Part shown: in pieces, positions 1 to 12,548 of the stretch
Layout: each line of letters starts with the position of its first letter
Position numbering within the stretch: the stretch's first letter is position 1
Origin: Ferrovaceae bacterium
GTDB taxonomy: Bacteria > Pseudomonadota > Gammaproteobacteria > Burkholderiales > Ferrovaceae
Length of the DNA: 64,000 nt
Reading direction: 5' to 3'
Assembly: GCA_027311025.1 (NCBI GenBank)
Contig: DAICZS010000007.1
Coordinates: 1-64,000, forward strand
Notes under the pieces: model-generated
What the model saw: only the letters and a program-made list of their open reading frames with translations
Database searches by the model: none
What the model was told of the DNA's origin: nothing
Made by a program: the position numbers and the translations under genes

Positions 1-310
1 TCGTGAGACAGTTTGGTCCCTATCTGCAGTGGGCGTTGGAAGTTTGAGGGGGGCTGCTCCTAGTACGAGAGGACCGGAGTGGACGAACCTCTGGTGTACC
101 GGTTATGACGCCAGTCGTATTGCCGGGTAGCTATGTTCGGAAGAGATAACCGCTGAAAGCATCTAAGCGGGAAACTTGCCTCAAGATGAGACTTCCCTGA
201 GGGTATAACCCTCCTGAAGGTTCGTTCGAGACCAGGACGTTGATAGGTCGGGTGTGGAAGCGCAGTAATGCGTTAAGCTAACCGATACTAATTGGCCGTG
301 AGGCTTGATC
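1..310 (+). rRNA. rrl: 23S rRNA, 3' end (5' end outside window)
   Basis: Conserved 23S 3' motifs (ctagtacgagaggaccgg; gaacctctggtgtaccggtt; gctgaaagcatctaagcgggaa). 3' boundary approximate. Confidence 0.95.
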
Positions 311-411
311 CTATAATCGCAGGCATCTGCCTGCAGGCTCATGAAACGATCTAACCCCGAAAGAAACAAAAAACTTTACTTCTTCCAGTAGTGCCAACCG
401 ACAACCCTTTG

Positions 412-527
412 TTTGGCGGCCATAGCGTCTTGGACCCACCCCTTCCCATCTCGAACAGGGCCGTGAAACGAGATTGCGCCGATGATAGTGTGGATTACCC
501 ATGCGAAAGTAGGTCACCGCCAGACTC
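412..527 (+). rRNA. rrf: 5S rRNA
   Basis: tttggcggccatagcg...ggacccaccccttcccatctcgaacaggg...cgaaagtaggtcaccgccaga; terminal stem pairs. Boundaries approximate. Confidence 0.93.
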
Positions 528-554
528 CCCATGCGCCTTAACCGGCTCACAATT

Positions 555-585
555 AGCCCCGCTGATGATTCAGCGGGGCTTTTTG
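555..585 (+). terminator. Intrinsic terminator of the rRNA operon
   Basis: agccccgctga-tgat-tcagcggggct followed by ttttt (11-bp perfect stem, 4-nt loop). Confidence 0.9.
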
Positions 586-590
586 CTTTT

Positions 591-1571
591 TCAGGCGTTG
601 TAGTGGCTCAAGCGGAGCTGGTAATGACGTTCGTCCAGCATGGTGATGGCCACATGCCCCCCGACTGGCAGGGTAATTTTGTCGCGCACGTGCCCAAAGG
701 GCAGGTTCTGCAGCACGGGTGCGTGAATCCATCCTTTCAGGAAATCAATGACGCTTTTAAGGGTGTAGGAAGCCGCCGAGGCAGTGGTGGGTTCACACCT
801 GTTGAATTGGCCCAAAAGTATGGCGCGTTGCTTCTGCAAGATTCCGGCATGCAACAGCTGCAGCAACATGCGTTCAATCTTGTACGGCTCTTCGTTGACC
901 TCCTCCAGAAACAGGATGCCATCTTCAAGATAGGGCATGTACGGTGTGCCCGCCAGATGTGCCACGAGGGAGAGGTTGCCGCCCCAAAGCGTGCCTTCAA
1001 TACCCGAGCCCACCTGGGATCGCAGCAGACGTCCGGCTTCACCATCCGAAGCAGAAAAGGGCATTTTGATGGGTGGCGTATCGTGGGTGGCTGACTGCAG
1101 CATCTGTTCAAAATGTATGGCATGCAAGGCGCTACGCTGATAGTGCCCAAAGTCGGGACAAGCCATGGGGCCGGCAAAACTGACCATGCCGGTTTGCGCC
1201 AGCAGCGCTAAATGCAAGGCCGTCAAGTCACTAAAACCCACGATGACTTTTCCTGACCGGGCAATCGCCTCGAAATCCAGCCCGGGCAAGAGGCGCGTGA
1301 TGCCATAGCCGCCGCGTGCCGCCATGATCATGTCAACTTCGGGGTTCTGGATCAGTGCGTTGAAATCATTCAGACGGTCAAAGTCGGTTCCTGCAAAATA
1401 CTCCCAGCGGTCGTTGGCGTGTGGCGCCACCATAACGCGATAACCTTGTTCAGTCAGGTAGAGGGCTGCAATCTCCAGCGAACCGGGTTCGGTAATGAAG
1501 CCGGAAGGGGCGCAGATGCCAATCGTGGCGCCGGGTCGAAGCCGGCGGGGCAGGGGCGTTGTCGTGCTCAT
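591..1571 (-). CDS. ldcA: LD-carboxypeptidase (muramoyltetrapeptide carboxypeptidase, S66 family)
   Basis: ORF 326 aa; IGICAPSGF N-terminus, MAARGGYGITRLLPGLD and GFSDLTALH motifs. Confidence 0.85.
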   Translation of the reverse strand: MSTTTPLPRRLRPGATIGICAPSGFITEPGSLEIAALYLTEQGYRVMVAPHANDRWEYFAGTDFDRLNDFNALIQNPEVDMIMAARGGYGITRLLPGLDFEAIARSGKVIVGFSDLTALHLALLAQTGMVSFAGPMACPDFGHYQRSALHAIHFEQMLQSATHDTPPIKMPFSASDGEAGRLLRSQVGSGIEGTLWGGNLSLVAHLAGTPYMPYLEDGILFLEEVNEEPYKIERMLLQLLHAGILQKQRAILLGQFNRCEPTTASAASYTLKSVIDFLKGWIHAPVLQNLPFGHVRDKITLPVGGHVAITMLDERHYQLRLSHYNA

Positions 1572-3838
1572 GGGCGATGTTGGGCGTCTACGACGGTCAG
1601 CGCTGTCATGTTGACGATGCGACGCACCGTGGCAGTGGGCGTCAGGATATGTGCTGGCGCATTGACTCCAAGAAGAATGGGGCCCACCGTCACGTTGTCT
1701 CCAATGACGCGAACCAGGTTGTAAGCGATGTTGGCTGCATCCAGCGTGGGCATGATCAAAAGATTGGCGCGTCCCGTAAGGCGCGAGCCGGGCATGACGC
1801 GCTGCCGGATTTCGTCCGAAATGGCGGCATCGGCGTGCATTTCACCGTCAATTTCCAGTTTGGGCAGGCGCTGCTGGATCAGCTCCAGGGCCTTGCGCAT
1901 TTTGAGTGAAGACGTTGAATTCGAACTTCCAAACGAGGAGTGCGACAGCAGGGCCACTCGCGGCACTATGCCAAAGCGCTGCACCTCTTCTGCTGCCATG
2001 GTCACGATGTCGGCCATTTGTTCTGCTGTAGGGTCGGTATTGACGTAGGTATCACAGATGAAAAAAGTGCCCTTGGGGTTGAGTAGTACATTCATCGCGG
2101 CCGGGGTGGAGGTGCCAGGCTTGAGCCCCAGGACATTTTTTACATAATGCAGATGCGCTGCGTAGCGTCCAATGCAACCACAGATCATGCCATCAGCCTC
2201 GCCGCGTTTGACCATGAGGGCTGAAGTGAGTGTAGGTTCGCGGTAGACCTCGTGTTTTGCCAGTTGCGGGGTCACGCCGTGACGCTCCATGATCTGGTGG
2301 TAGAGCTGCCAGTATTCGCGATAGCGGGGGTCTGAGTTGACGTTGACCATTTCAAATTCATGGTCCGGCCGGATGCGCAACCCCAACCGTTTTATCCGCA
2401 TCATGATGACTTCAGGGCGACCGATCAGGATGGGCTGGGCAAGGCGCTCGTCGCAGACCGTTTGGACAGCCTGCAATACGCGTTCGTCTTCACCTTCTGA
2501 GAAAACGACGCGACGCGGCGAGGCCTTGGCCCTGGCAAATACCGGACGCATGACGAGCCCGGAGTGATAGACGAATTGATTCAGGCGATCGCGGTAAGCC
2601 CCCATGTCGTTGATGGGATTCGTGGCTACGCCGCTATCCATGGCAGCTTGCGCCACGGCTGAGGCGATCTTCACGATGAGTCGCGGATCGAAAGGTTTCG
2701 GGATCAGATAATCAGCCCCAAACGCCATGGGTTGGCTGCCATAAGCTTCAGTAACGATATCGGACTGTTCAGCCCTGGACAGCTCGGCAATTGCATGCAC
2801 GGCGGCAATTTTCATGGGCTCGTTGATGGTCGTGGCACCAACGTCCAGCGCACCGCGGAAAATGAAAGGGAAACACAGGACATTATTGACCTGATTGGGG
2901 TAATCCGAACGGCCGGTGGCGATGATGGCATCACTGCGTACGGCGCGTACAAGCTCCGGCAGGATTTCAGGCTCCGGGTTGGCAAGTGCCAGGATCAGCG
3001 GTTTATCCGTCATGGCGCGTACCATTTCCTGTTTGAGTACGCCCCCTGCCGAGAGGCCCAAAAAGACGTCCGCCCCCGGAATGACTTCGGCCAGGGTGCG
3101 CGCGGCAGTGTCCTGGCAATAACGTGCCTTGTTGGGGTCCATCAGTTCCTTGCGGCCGGTGTAGACCACGCCGGCAAGATCCGTGACGACGATGTGTTCG
3201 CGCGGCATCCCAAGTGCCACCAGCATGTCCAGGCAGGACAGGGCGGCGGCACCGGCGCCCGAGGTGACGAGGCGTACCTTGCCGATGTCCTTGCCAACCA
3301 CGGCAAGGCCATTCAGGATGGCTGCCGCCACGATGATTGCGGTGCCATGCTGGTCGTCATGAAATACAGGGATTTTGAGGCGTTCGCGCAGCCGTCGTTC
3401 GACCTCGAAGCATTCCGGGGCCTTGATGTCCTCCAGGTTGATGCCTCCAAATGTAGGTTCCAGCGCCGCGATGGCATCTACCAGCTTGTCCACATTGTTT
3501 TCGTTGAGTTCGATGTCGAAACAATCGATTCCGGCAAACTTTTTGAACAGGACGACTTTGCCCTCCATCACGGGCTTTGCGGCGAGAGGCCCGATGTTGC
3601 CCAGCCCCAGGACTGCGGTTCCATTGGTGACAACGCCCACCAGATTGGCGCGCCCGGTCAGAAAGCGGGCTTCCTCCGGGTTGTCCACAATGGCTTCACA
3701 GGCTGCGGCCACCCCTGGGGTATAGGCCAACCCCAGGTCTGCCTGGGTGGCCAGGGGCTTGGTCGGACTGATTTCAATTTTTCCAGGTGTGGGGTAGCGG
3801 TGATAGTCCAGTGCATTCTTGCGCAGATCGTCCAACAT
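1568..3838 (-). CDS. maeB: NADP-dependent malic enzyme fused to phosphotransacetylase-like domain
   Basis: 756 aa; [28 protein letters not shown]-terminal PTA-like half. Confidence 0.93.
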   Translation of the reverse strand: MLDDLRKNALDYHRYPTPGKIEISPTKPLATQADLGLAYTPGVAAACEAIVDNPEEARFLTGRANLVGVVTNGTAVLGLGNIGPLAAKPVMEGKVVLFKKFAGIDCFDIELNENNVDKLVDAIAALEPTFGGINLEDIKAPECFEVERRLRERLKIPVFHDDQHGTAIIVAAAILNGLAVVGKDIGKVRLVTSGAGAAALSCLDMLVALGMPREHIVVTDLAGVVYTGRKELMDPNKARYCQDTAARTLAEVIPGADVFLGLSAGGVLKQEMVRAMTDKPLILALANPEPEILPELVRAVRSDAIIATGRSDYPNQVNNVLCFPFIFRGALDVGATTINEPMKIAAVHAIAELSRAEQSDIVTEAYGSQPMAFGADYLIPKPFDPRLIVKIASAVAQAAMDSGVATNPINDMGAYRDRLNQFVYHSGLVMRPVFARAKASPRRVVFSEGEDERVLQAVQTVCDERLAQPILIGRPEVIMMRIKRLGLRIRPDHEFEMVNVNSDPRYREYWQLYHQIMERHGVTPQLAKHEVYREPTLTSALMVKRGEADGMICGCIGRYAAHLHYVKNVLGLKPGTSTPAAMNVLLNPKGTFFICDTYVNTDPTAEQMADIVTMAAEEVQRFGIVPRVALLSHSSFGSSNSTSSLKMRKALELIQQRLPKLEIDGEMHADAAISDEIRQRVMPGSRLTGRANLLIMPTLDAANIAYNLVRVIGDNVTVGPILLGVNAPAHILTPTATVRRIVNMTALTVVDAQHRP

Positions 3839-3952
3839 GAAGTCCTCTCTGTCGGCAGGTAGGGGGCCGATGCGCCCTTGGTAGGGACAGTTGTAAAGCT
3901 GCCCGATACGCTATGTTAAACTCTGGCGATCAATTAGGCGAGGTTCCACTGC

Positions 3953-5053
3953 ATGTCCGGCAATACCCTGGGTCGTTTATTTTGCGTCACTTCCTTTGGC
4001 GAAAGTCATGGCCCGGCGCTGGGTTGCGTGGTGGACGGCTGCCCCCCCGGCCTGGAGATTTCCGAGGCAGATATCCAGCACGAATTGAATCGGCGCAAAC
4101 CGGGAACCTCCCGACATGTCACGCAGCGTCGGGAGTCCGATCGGGTTGAAATTCTTTCGGGTGTATTCGAGGGACGGACCACGGGGACGCCGATTGGGCT
4201 GCTGATTCGTAACGAGGACCAGCGCTCGCAGGATTACGGCAAGATTGCCCAGAAGTTTCGCCCCGGGCATGCCGACTATACCTACCTGCAAAAGTATGGC
4301 ATCCGGGATTACCGGGGTGGCGGGCGCTCTTCTGCACGCGAAACGGCAGTGCGCGTCGCGGCAGGAGCGATTGCCAAAAAATGGCTGAACCAGCGCTATG
4401 GCGTCAGCATTCGGGGCTATCTGGCACAACTGGGGCCGCATGTCATTCCATTTCATGACTGGTCCGCGGTGGACGGCAATCCCTTCTTTGCAGCCAATGC
4501 CAGCGTCGTTCCCGAGCTGGAGGCGTACATGGATGCACTGAGAAAGTCGGGTGACTCCATCGGCGCGCGGGTTAACGTGGTTGCCAGCGGTGTGCCCGTG
4601 GGGTGGGGCGAACCCGTATATGACCGCCTGGATGCCGAAATTGCTTATGCCATGATGAGCATCAACGCCGTCAAGGGCGTTGAAATCGGTGCGGGGTTTG
4701 CCAGCATTGTGCAGAAGGGCACCGAGCATGGGGATGAAATGACCCCCCAGGGGTTTCTTTCCAATCGCGCGGGGGGCGTACTGGGCGGAATATCCACCGG
4801 ACAGGACATCCTGGTCAGCATGGCCATCAAGCCAACCTCCAGCATTCGCTTGCCCAGACAGTCCCTGGATTTGACCGGGCAGCCAGCCACGGTGGAGACC
4901 ACAGGCCGCCATGACCCTTGTGTGGGTATTCGTGCCACCCCCATTGCCGAGGCCATGTTGGCACTCGTGTTGATGGATCATGCGCTGCGTCACAGGGCGC
5001 AGAATGCCGACGTGGTTTCACCCCTTTCTCCCATTCCAGCCAGTCCTTCCTGA
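3953..5053 (+). CDS. aroC: Chorismate synthase
   Basis: [46 protein letters not shown]. Confidence 0.97.
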   Translation: MSGNTLGRLFCVTSFGESHGPALGCVVDGCPPGLEISEADIQHELNRRKPGTSRHVTQRRESDRVEILSGVFEGRTTGTPIGLLIRNEDQRSQDYGKIAQKFRPGHADYTYLQKYGIRDYRGGGRSSARETAVRVAAGAIAKKWLNQRYGVSIRGYLAQLGPHVIPFHDWSAVDGNPFFAANASVVPELEAYMDALRKSGDSIGARVNVVASGVPVGWGEPVYDRLDAEIAYAMMSINAVKGVEIGAGFASIVQKGTEHGDEMTPQGFLSNRAGGVLGGISTGQDILVSMAIKPTSSIRLPRQSLDLTGQPATVETTGRHDPCVGIRATPIAEAMLALVLMDHALRHRAQNADVVSPLSPIPASPS

Positions 5054-5132
5054 GGGTCCTGCAGGCGCCGGGCATCTGTTCGATCCGGGCGCACTATGTC
5101 ATAATTTACGGTCAATTTGAGGCTGTAACTCT

Positions 5133-6539
5133 ATGAATCCCTTATCGCTCTACGAAAAACTCTGGCAGTCGCATGTGGTTCGTGAAGAATCAGACGGCAC
5201 AGCCTTGCTCTACATTGATCGACACCTTGTTCACGAAGTCACCAGCCCGCAGGCGTTTGAGGGGCTGCGCCTCGCCCACCGCGACCTGTGGCGTGTGGGT
5301 TCCATTCTGGCCACGGCCGACCACAACACCCCGACCACCAACCAGAAGGTCATCGCGGACCCTGTTTCCAGGTTGCAGGTGGATACTCTGGACGACAACT
5401 GCCGTCGCTATGGCATTACGGAATATCCCATGGGGGACCACCGCCAGGGCATCGTCCATGTAATCGGTCCGGAACAGGGCGCCACGCTGCCAGGCATGAC
5501 CGTCGTCTGCGGCGACTCCCACACCAGTACCCATGGCGCATTTGCCGCACTGGCCATGGGCATTGGTACTTCCGAAGTGGAACATGTGATGGCCACGCAG
5601 ACCCTGCTGTCGCGCAAGGCCAAGATCATGCAGGTTAATGTGGAAGGCGTTTTGCGACCGGGTGTGACGGCCAAGGACGTGGCGTTGGCGATCATCGGCC
5701 ATATCGGTACGGCTGGCGGAACGGGTCATGCCATCGAGTTTGCAGGTTCGGTCATCCGTGGCCTGTCCATGGAAGGGCGCATGACCTTATGCAACATGGC
5801 TATCGAGGCCGGCGCGCGCGCGGGCATGGTGGCTGTGGATGACGTCACCCTGCGTTATCTTGAGGGGCGGCCCTATGCGCCCAAGGGCGCTCAGTGGCAG
5901 GCTGCAGTGGCTTACTGGCGCACCCTGCACAGTGATGAAGGCGCCAGGTTTGACCAGAAGGTCACCCTCGATGCCGGTACCTTTGAGCCGCTCGTCACCT
6001 GGGGGACATCGCCAGAAATGGTTGTCTCGATCACGGGCCGGGTGCCCGATCCTGCCCTGGAATCAGACGTCACCCGACGCGAGGGCATGGAGCGGGCGTT
6101 ACGTTACATGGACTTGCAGCCCAACATGGCCATCAGCGATATCGCCATCGACAAGGTGTTCATCGGTTCCTGCACCAACTCGCGCCTTGAAGATCTGCGC
6201 GCTGCCGCTGCGGTACTCAAGGGGCGCAAGGTGGCTTCCAGCCTCAAGCTGGCATTGGTGGTTCCGGGGTCGGGGCTGGTCAAGGCAGCAGCTGAGGCGG
6301 AAGGGCTCGACAAGATTTTCATGGCGGCTGGATTTGAATGGCGCAATCCGGGCTGTTCCATGTGTCTTGGCATGAACGACGACCGCCTTTCGCCAGGAGA
6401 GCGCTGTGCCTCGACTTCCAACCGTAATTTTGAAGGGCGCCAGGGTGCGGGTGGCCGGACGCACCTCGTCAGCCCGCAAATGGCTGCAGCAGCGGCGGTG
6501 GCCGGGCATTTCGTTGATGTCCGGACTTTTTTAGATTGA
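5133..6539 (+). CDS. leuC: 3-isopropylmalate dehydratase large subunit
   Basis: [43 protein letters not shown]; Fe-S cysteines. Confidence 0.97.
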   Translation: MNPLSLYEKLWQSHVVREESDGTALLYIDRHLVHEVTSPQAFEGLRLAHRDLWRVGSILATADHNTPTTNQKVIADPVSRLQVDTLDDNCRRYGITEYPMGDHRQGIVHVIGPEQGATLPGMTVVCGDSHTSTHGAFAALAMGIGTSEVEHVMATQTLLSRKAKIMQVNVEGVLRPGVTAKDVALAIIGHIGTAGGTGHAIEFAGSVIRGLSMEGRMTLCNMAIEAGARAGMVAVDDVTLRYLEGRPYAPKGAQWQAAVAYWRTLHSDEGARFDQKVTLDAGTFEPLVTWGTSPEMVVSITGRVPDPALESDVTRREGMERALRYMDLQPNMAISDIAIDKVFIGSCTNSRLEDLRAAAAVLKGRKVASSLKLALVVPGSGLVKAAAEAEGLDKIFMAAGFEWRNPGCSMCLGMNDDRLSPGERCASTSNRNFEGRQGAGGRTHLVSPQMAAAAAVAGHFVDVRTFLD

Positions 6540-6551
6540 GGAACGCCTGAC

Positions 6552-7199
6552 ATGAAACAGTTCACGCCCTTGAATGGGTTGGTGGTACCGATTGATCGCT
6601 CCAATGTGGACACCGACGCCATCATTCCAAAACAGTTTCTCAAGTCCATTCTGCGCACCGGATTCGGCCCCAACCTGTTCGATGCCTGGCGCTATCTGGA
6701 CGAAGGGCAACCCGGACAGGACAACGCACGCCGGCCCATCAACCCTGACTTCGTGCTCAATCAGCAGCGCTATCAGGGCGCGCAGGTGTTGCTGGCACGC
6801 GAAAACTTTGGTTGCGGCTCCAGTCGCGAGCATGCGCCCTGGGCACTCGATGACTACGGCATTCGGGCCGTGATTGCTCCCAGCTTTGCGGACATTTTTT
6901 ACAACAACTGTTTCAAGAGCGGGTTGTTGCCCATCGTGCTGCCGGCAGACGTGGTGGACCAGTTGTTCCATGCTGTGGCAGCCCATCCGGGCTATCGCCT
7001 GGTAGTGGATCTTGCCGCACAAACCGTGACGACACCCGAGGGGGTGGCACATGGTTTTGCCGTGGATGAGTTTCGCAAATACTGCCTGCTCAATGGCCTC
7101 GACGAAATTGGCCTGACCCTTCGCCATGCCGATGAAATCCGCGCTTATGAAGCACGGCGGGCACAAAGTGAACCCTGGATTTTTGGAGTTTCTGCATGA
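6552..7199 (+). CDS. leuD: 3-isopropylmalate dehydratase small subunit
   Basis: [31 protein letters not shown]. Confidence 0.97.
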   Translation: MKQFTPLNGLVVPIDRSNVDTDAIIPKQFLKSILRTGFGPNLFDAWRYLDEGQPGQDNARRPINPDFVLNQQRYQGAQVLLARENFGCGSSREHAPWALDDYGIRAVIAPSFADIFYNNCFKSGLLPIVLPADVVDQLFHAVAAHPGYRLVVDLAAQTVTTPEGVAHGFAVDEFRKYCLLNGLDEIGLTLRHADEIRAYEARRAQSEPWIFGVSA

Positions 7200-8269
7200 A
7201 GATTGCTGTATTGCCAGGAGACGGCATTGGCCCTGAAATTGTTGCGGAGGCCCTCAAGGTCCTTGACGTGTTTCGTAGTGAAGGCGTGTCACTCGAGACA
7301 GAAACAGGGGACATCGGCGGTGTGGCCGTAGATCGTCAGGGCGATCCCTTGCCGGCTGCCACGTTGGCCTTGTGCCAGGATGCCGAGGCCATCCTGTTTG
7401 GCTCCATCGGGGGGCCGCAGTACGACACGCTACCGCGCGAAATGCGTCCAGAGCGAGGGTTGTTGCGCTTGCGCAAGGCGCTCGACCTTTTTGCCAACCT
7501 GCGTCCCGCCCAGGTTTTTCCAGAACTCGCCGCAGCTTCCAGCCTCAAACCTGAAATCGTGGCAGGGCTCGACATCATGATCGTGCGCGAGCTCACAGGG
7601 GACATTTATTTCGGCGAGCCGCGCGGCATTGCCGTTAATGCGGCAGGCGAGCGCGTAGGAACCAACACCATGGTTTACAGCGAATCCGAGATTCGCCGTG
7701 TGGCCCATTGGGGGTTTCAGGCGGCACAACAACGCCGCCGCGAACTGTGTTCCGTTGACAAGATGAACGTACTTGAAACCACGCAGCTCTGGCGTGACGT
7801 CATGATGGAAGTCGCACCGCAATATCCCGATGTGAAATTGACGCACATGCTGGTAGACAATGCGGCCATGCAGCTGGTGCGCAATCCACGGCAGTTTGAC
7901 GTGATCGTGACGGGGAATTTGTTTGGCGACATCCTCTCCGATGAGGCTTCCATGCTCACCGGCTCGATTGGCATGCTGCCTTCGGCATCGCTCAACGCGG
8001 CTGGACAGGGTTTGTTCGAACCCATCCACGGAAGCGCTCCGGATATCGCAGGTCGGGGCATTGCCAATCCTTTGGCACAGATCCTGTCTGTATCGATGAT
8101 GTTCCGTTATTCGTTGAAGCGGCCGGACCTGGCTGATCGCGTTGATCGGGCAGTACGCAGCGTATTGCAGCAGGGCATCCGTACCGCGGATATTGCGCGC
8201 CCGGGCGAGACGGTGGCCAGCACGGCTAGAATGGGCGATGCGGTCGTTGCCGCATTGCGGGCTCAGTAA
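7196..8269 (+). CDS. leuB: 3-isopropylmalate dehydrogenase
   Basis: [44 protein letters not shown]. Confidence 0.97.
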   Translation: MKIAVLPGDGIGPEIVAEALKVLDVFRSEGVSLETETGDIGGVAVDRQGDPLPAATLALCQDAEAILFGSIGGPQYDTLPREMRPERGLLRLRKALDLFANLRPAQVFPELAAASSLKPEIVAGLDIMIVRELTGDIYFGEPRGIAVNAAGERVGTNTMVYSESEIRRVAHWGFQAAQQRRRELCSVDKMNVLETTQLWRDVMMEVAPQYPDVKLTHMLVDNAAMQLVRNPRQFDVIVTGNLFGDILSDEASMLTGSIGMLPSASLNAAGQGLFEPIHGSAPDIAGRGIANPLAQILSVSMMFRYSLKRPDLADRVDRAVRSVLQQGIRTADIARPGETVASTARMGDAVVAALRAQ

Positions 8270-8290
8270 TGACTGGAGAGTGACGGAATC

Positions 8291-9415
8291 ATGTTGAAAG
8301 TGGGAATGGTGGGTTGGCGCGGTATGGTGGGCTCGGTCCTGATGCAACGGATGATCGAGGAACGGGACTTTGACCTCATTCACCCCGTTTTTTTCACGAC
8401 TTCCCAGGCTGGGGCGGCCGGACCGGACGTGGGCTACGGAGCCCAGCCCTTGCTGGATGCGCGCGATCTTACCGCTTTGGCTCAAATGGATATCATTATT
8501 TCCTGTCAGGGTGGGGACTATACCAACGAGGTCTTCGCTCCCCTGCGCGCCTCCGGTTGGAAGGGATACTGGATTGATGCCGCCTCGACGCTGCGCATGA
8601 AGGATCACGCCATCATCATCCTTGATCCGGTCAACCGGCCTGTGATTGATGCGGCGCTGGGTCGCGGCATTCGCGATTTCGTTGGCGGTAACTGCACTGT
8701 CAGCCTGATGTTGATGGCGATGGGTGGATTGTTCCGCAATGGTTGGGTGGAATGGGTGTCCGCCATGACTTACCAGGCTGCGTCGGGGGCGGGAGCCCAG
8801 AACATGCGTGAGCTCCTGCAGCAGATGGGTGCGTTGCATCGCGGCGTGGAATCACTTCTGGCGGATCCTGCTTCGGCCATTCTTGACATTGACCGGACCG
8901 TAGCTGAAGCCTTGCGCAACGGAACGTTGCCAATGGCCAATTTCCGTAACGTACCGCTTGCAGGAAGCCTGATTCCCTGGATTGACGTGCCCGTCGAACA
9001 CGGTCAGAGCAAGGAGGAATGGAAGGGTGGGGCCGAGTGCAACAAGATTCTCGGGTTGCCGCCGTTCCGCAGTCCGGGCAGCGTACCCATCGATGGTCTT
9101 TGTGTCCGCATCAGCGCCATGCGCTGTCATGCCCAGGGGCTGACGGTCAAGCTCAAACGCGATATCCCGTTGCAGGACATTGAGCAGGCGATTGCTTCGA
9201 GCAATGCCTGGGTCAAGGTCATTCCTAACGAACGGGAGGCCAGCGAGCGTCACCTCACTCCCGCCGCCGTTTCAGGAACGCTGAGTGTTCCCGTCGGCAG
9301 GTTGCACAAGCTTGCGATGGGTCCTGAATACCTGGGTGCCTTTACCGTGGGCGATCAATTGCTGTGGGGTGCAGCCGAGCCGCTGCGTCGCATGTTACGC
9401 ATTCTGGTGGATTGA
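8291..9415 (+). CDS. asd: Aspartate-semialdehyde dehydrogenase
   Basis: [30 protein letters not shown] active-site Cys. Confidence 0.96.
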   Translation: MLKVGMVGWRGMVGSVLMQRMIEERDFDLIHPVFFTTSQAGAAGPDVGYGAQPLLDARDLTALAQMDIIISCQGGDYTNEVFAPLRASGWKGYWIDAASTLRMKDHAIIILDPVNRPVIDAALGRGIRDFVGGNCTVSLMLMAMGGLFRNGWVEWVSAMTYQAASGAGAQNMRELLQQMGALHRGVESLLADPASAILDIDRTVAEALRNGTLPMANFRNVPLAGSLIPWIDVPVEHGQSKEEWKGGAECNKILGLPPFRSPGSVPIDGLCVRISAMRCHAQGLTVKLKRDIPLQDIEQAIASSNAWVKVIPNEREASERHLTPAAVSGTLSVPVGRLHKLAMGPEYLGAFTVGDQLLWGAAEPLRRMLRILVD

Positions 9416-9417
9416 GC

Positions 9418-9918
9418 GTGCAGGCCCAATCAGAAGGCTGGCTGGACCAGGCGCTGCAGTTTTTGTCCCAGCTTCAGTGGCCCACACTGGAGGATGCTCA
9501 GGTCTGGAGCGAGATCCATCCCGATGCCGTCCTCTTGGGAGGCATCTTTCTGGGCTTGATCTGCCTGATCCTTGTGGTGGGCTGGTGGGTGGGCCGCAAG
9601 CCCGTGGCTGCTCAAATCCTTGAGGAGCCCCAAGTGGCTGCGCTGCCCGATCTGGAATTGCGTCTGGGAATTTCGCGCGAGGACCTCGCCGAAGTCGGCC
9701 TGCCCCTGCAGACCCCACCCCGATTGGCAGAGTCTGCCCCGATTTCCCTCATCATGACATCCCTGGAGGAGCTTTCCACGGAACACCTCATGGTGGTGGC
9801 GCGCTATTGTGTCTGGAAGGGTGACGCCGAGGGTGCGCGCGATGCAATCGCCCCCATCATGGTCCGAGGCGACTTGCAGCAAAGGCATGCAGCGCTGGCG
9901 TTACTGGAAGGTTGTTGA
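9418..9918 (+). CDS. Short FimV-like protein (one TM segment plus FimV C-terminal-like helical repeat)
   Basis: GTG start at 9418 two bases after the asd stop; TM LLGGIFLGLICLILVVGWWVG; C-terminus VVARYCVWKGDAEGARDAIAPIMVRGDLQQRHAALALLEGC resembles the FimV C-terminal motif; sits in the asd-truA slot where fimV normally lies. Confidence 0.65.
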   Translation: MQAQSEGWLDQALQFLSQLQWPTLEDAQVWSEIHPDAVLLGGIFLGLICLILVVGWWVGRKPVAAQILEEPQVAALPDLELRLGISREDLAEVGLPLQTPPRLAESAPISLIMTSLEELSTEHLMVVARYCVWKGDAEGARDAIAPIMVRGDLQQRHAALALLEGC

Positions 9919-10727
9919 CGCCAATCCTCATGCGATACGCATTGGGAGTGGAATACGACGGTTCGGGGTATTGCGGGTGGCAGCGCCAGCCTGAACGCCT
10001 ATCCATCCAGGAGGCACTGGAATCCGCACTGACCGGCATTGCCAGCGAGCCCATTGCCGTGATTGCGGCCGGACGCACAGACAGGGGTGTTCATGCCTGT
10101 GGCCAGGTCGTTCATTTCGATACGCAGGCCCAGCGCCCGCTCACGGCTTGGGTGCGCGGCGTCAATGCGTTGCTGCCCTCCGGCATTGCCGTGCTTTGGG
10201 CCCATCCTGTCGAGCCAGGGTTTCATGCCCGCTTTTCCGCCCACAGCCGTTCGTATCAGTACCTGCTGCTCAACCACCCGGTTCGGCCCGCATTGATGGC
10301 TGGAAAATTGGGGTGGTATCATCACAGGCTGGATCTGGACCGAATGCGGCAAGGTGCGCGGTTTTTGCTGGGGCAGCATGATTTCAGTGCGTTCCGGGCA
10401 GCCGAATGTCAGGCAAAAACTCCGTTGAAAACGTTGTTGCAGGCGGACGTGGTGCAGCACGGGCCGGTGTTCAGGTTTTCTTTCACGGCAGATGCCTTCT
10501 TGCAGCACATGGTCCGCAACATGGTGGGGGCCTTGGTGGCCGTGGGCCATGGTAACGAGGCCCCTGCCTGGATTCTCGAGCTTTTGAAGTCGCGCAATCG
10601 TACTTTGGCAGCACCAACCTTTTCTCCCGATGGACTTTACTTGACCGGGGTGGGCTATGAGGCTCATTGGCATTTGCCACAACACACGTCACGGTGTGAC
10701 TCGATGCTAGGACCAGGAAATCCCTGA
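9912..10727 (+). CDS. truA: tRNA pseudouridine(38-40) synthase
   Basis: GVEYDGSGYCGWQRQ; AGRTDRGVHACGQVVHF. Alternative start at 9930. Confidence 0.95.
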   Translation: MLTPILMRYALGVEYDGSGYCGWQRQPERLSIQEALESALTGIASEPIAVIAAGRTDRGVHACGQVVHFDTQAQRPLTAWVRGVNALLPSGIAVLWAHPVEPGFHARFSAHSRSYQYLLLNHPVRPALMAGKLGWYHHRLDLDRMRQGARFLLGQHDFSAFRAAECQAKTPLKTLLQADVVQHGPVFRFSFTADAFLQHMVRNMVGALVAVGHGNEAPAWILELLKSRNRTLAAPTFSPDGLYLTGVGYEAHWHLPQHTSRCDSMLGPGNP

Positions 10728-10728
10728 C

Positions 10729-11361
10729 ATGCCAACCCGCGTCAAAATTTGCGGCATTACCCGAGCTGAAGATGCGCAAAGGGTGGCCAGATTGGGCGCA
10801 GATGCACTCGGCCTGGTGTTCCATCAGCCCAGCCCGCGTGCGGTCACTGCCGAAGCTGCTGCAGAAATTGTGGCGGCTCTGCCTCCTTTTGTTTCCGTGG
10901 TGGGTTTGTTCGTGGATGCCACCCCTGATCTGGTAGATGCAGTCCTGTCCCGTGTCAGGCTTGACTACCTGCAGTTTCATGGGGACGAGTCTCCTGAGGA
11001 TTGCGAACGTTATCAAGTGCCCTATATCAAGGTTGCGCGCGTCAGGCCCGGGCTTGATTTGGTACAATACGCGGTTGGCTATCGTCACGCGCGAGCATTA
11101 CTGGTGGATGCCTATGTGGCCGGTGTGCCCGGTGGTACGGGCAAGACGTTTGACTGGGCTGCGTTGCCGCCCGCTTTGCCGTTGCCCCTGATTTTGTCGG
11201 GAGGTCTGACCCCTGAAAACGTGGGCCTGGCCATACGCACGGTGAAGCCATGGGCCGTGGACGTGAGCAGTGGCGTGGAAGCCGCTCCGGGAATCAAGGA
11301 TGCAGGAAAGGTACAGCAGTTCATACAAGGAGCGAGGAATGAAGATATACGACATGCCTGA
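10729..11361 (+). CDS. trpF: Phosphoribosylanthranilate isomerase
   Basis: [30 protein letters not shown]. Confidence 0.95.
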   Translation: MPTRVKICGITRAEDAQRVARLGADALGLVFHQPSPRAVTAEAAAEIVAALPPFVSVVGLFVDATPDLVDAVLSRVRLDYLQFHGDESPEDCERYQVPYIKVARVRPGLDLVQYAVGYRHARALLVDAYVAGVPGGTGKTFDWAALPPALPLPLILSGGLTPENVGLAIRTVKPWAVDVSSGVEAAPGIKDAGKVQQFIQGARNEDIRHA

Positions 11362-12538
11362 CCCTGAGGGCCACTTTGGACCCTACGGAGGGATTTTCGT
11401 ATCAGAGACACTGATCGCGGCCATTGATGAGCTCAAGGCGCAGTACTTGCATTATCGCGACGATCCGCAGTTTCAGGCCGAATTTGCCTACGAACTCAAG
11501 CATTACGTAGGACGCCCCAGTCCCATATACCATGCACGACGCCTCTCTGACTCACTGGGGGGTGCGCAGATCTACCTTAAACGTGAGGATCTCAACCATA
11601 CGGGCGCACACAAGATCAACAACACGGTCGGTCAGGCAATGCTGGCGCAACGCATGGGCAAGAAGCGCATCATCGCCGAAACCGGAGCGGGACAACACGG
11701 CGTGGCGTCAGCCACGGTGGCGGCGCGTTATGGCATGGAATGCGTGGTTTACATGGGCTCCGAAGATGTCCGGCGCCAAGCCCAGAACGTCTACCGCATG
11801 AAGCTGCTGGGCGCGCGCGTCGTACCGGTTGAAAGCGGTTCCAGGACGCTCAAGGACGCGCTCAACGAAGCCATGCGCGATTGGGTGACCAACGTTCAAA
11901 ACACGTTCTACATCATCGGTACGGTCGCCGGTCCCCACCCTTATCCCATGATGGTGCGCGATTTCAATTCGGTGGTGGGGCGCGAATGCCTGACACAGAT
12001 GCCCGAAATGGCGGGACGGCAACCGGATGTGGTGCTGGCATGTGTGGGTGGTGGCTCCAACGCCATGGGCATTTTCTATCCCTATATTCCACATGAATCC
12101 GTACGCTTGATGGGCGTGGAAGCTGGAGGCGAAGGGGTGGCCAGCGGGCACCATGCCGCTTCGCTGGTGGCGGGCTCTCCGGGTGTGCTGCACGGCAATC
12201 GCACCTATCTGCTACAGGACAGCAATGGGCAGATCATCGAGACCCACTCCATTTCTGCGGGTCTCGATTATCCCGGCGTGGGCCCCGAACATGCCTGGCT
12301 CAAGGACTCCCATCGGGCTGAATATGTGGCCATCAATGACGACGAGGCGTTGCATGCCTTTCATACGCTCTGTCGCATGGAAGGCATCATTCCAGCCCTT
12401 GAATCCAGCCATGCGTTGGCACAGGCCATGAAAATGGCGCCTGCCATGGGAAAGGAACAGATTCTGCTGGTCAACCTTTCCGGTCGGGGCGACAAGGATA
12501 TGGCCACGGTTGCCGAACGTAGCGGCATTGCGCTCTAA
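11339..12538 (+). CDS. trpB: Tryptophan synthase beta chain
   Basis: [30 protein letters not shown] at 11339 preferred over the longer ORF start. Confidence 0.97.
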   Translation: MKIYDMPDPEGHFGPYGGIFVSETLIAAIDELKAQYLHYRDDPQFQAEFAYELKHYVGRPSPIYHARRLSDSLGGAQIYLKREDLNHTGAHKINNTVGQAMLAQRMGKKRIIAETGAGQHGVASATVAARYGMECVVYMGSEDVRRQAQNVYRMKLLGARVVPVESGSRTLKDALNEAMRDWVTNVQNTFYIIGTVAGPHPYPMMVRDFNSVVGRECLTQMPEMAGRQPDVVLACVGGGSNAMGIFYPYIPHESVRLMGVEAGGEGVASGHHAASLVAGSPGVLHGNRTYLLQDSNGQIIETHSISAGLDYPGVGPEHAWLKDSHRAEYVAINDDEALHAFHTLCRMEGIIPALESSHALAQAMKMAPAMGKEQILLVNLSGRGDKDMATVAERSGIAL

Positions 12539-12548
12539 GGAGTTACTC

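Noticed and set aside
181-550. ORFs overlapping the 23S/5S rRNA region (181..369 -, 311..550 -, 391..603 +)
   Set aside because: They lie in rRNA genes and the operon terminator; not coding.
2732-3862. 376-aa plus-strand ORF opposite maeB
   Set aside because: Shadow ORF of a clearly coding minus-strand gene; no motif.
7430-8839. 469-aa minus-strand ORF spanning leuB and asd
   Set aside because: Fully antisense to two confidently identified genes; low-complexity His/Gln/Arg-rich composition typical of shadow frames.
11270-11338. N-terminal extension of trpB in the ORF track (start 11270)
   Set aside because: Those codons overlap trpF and precede the conserved TrpB N-terminus; the ATG at 11339 with an upstream aggag-type SD is the better start.
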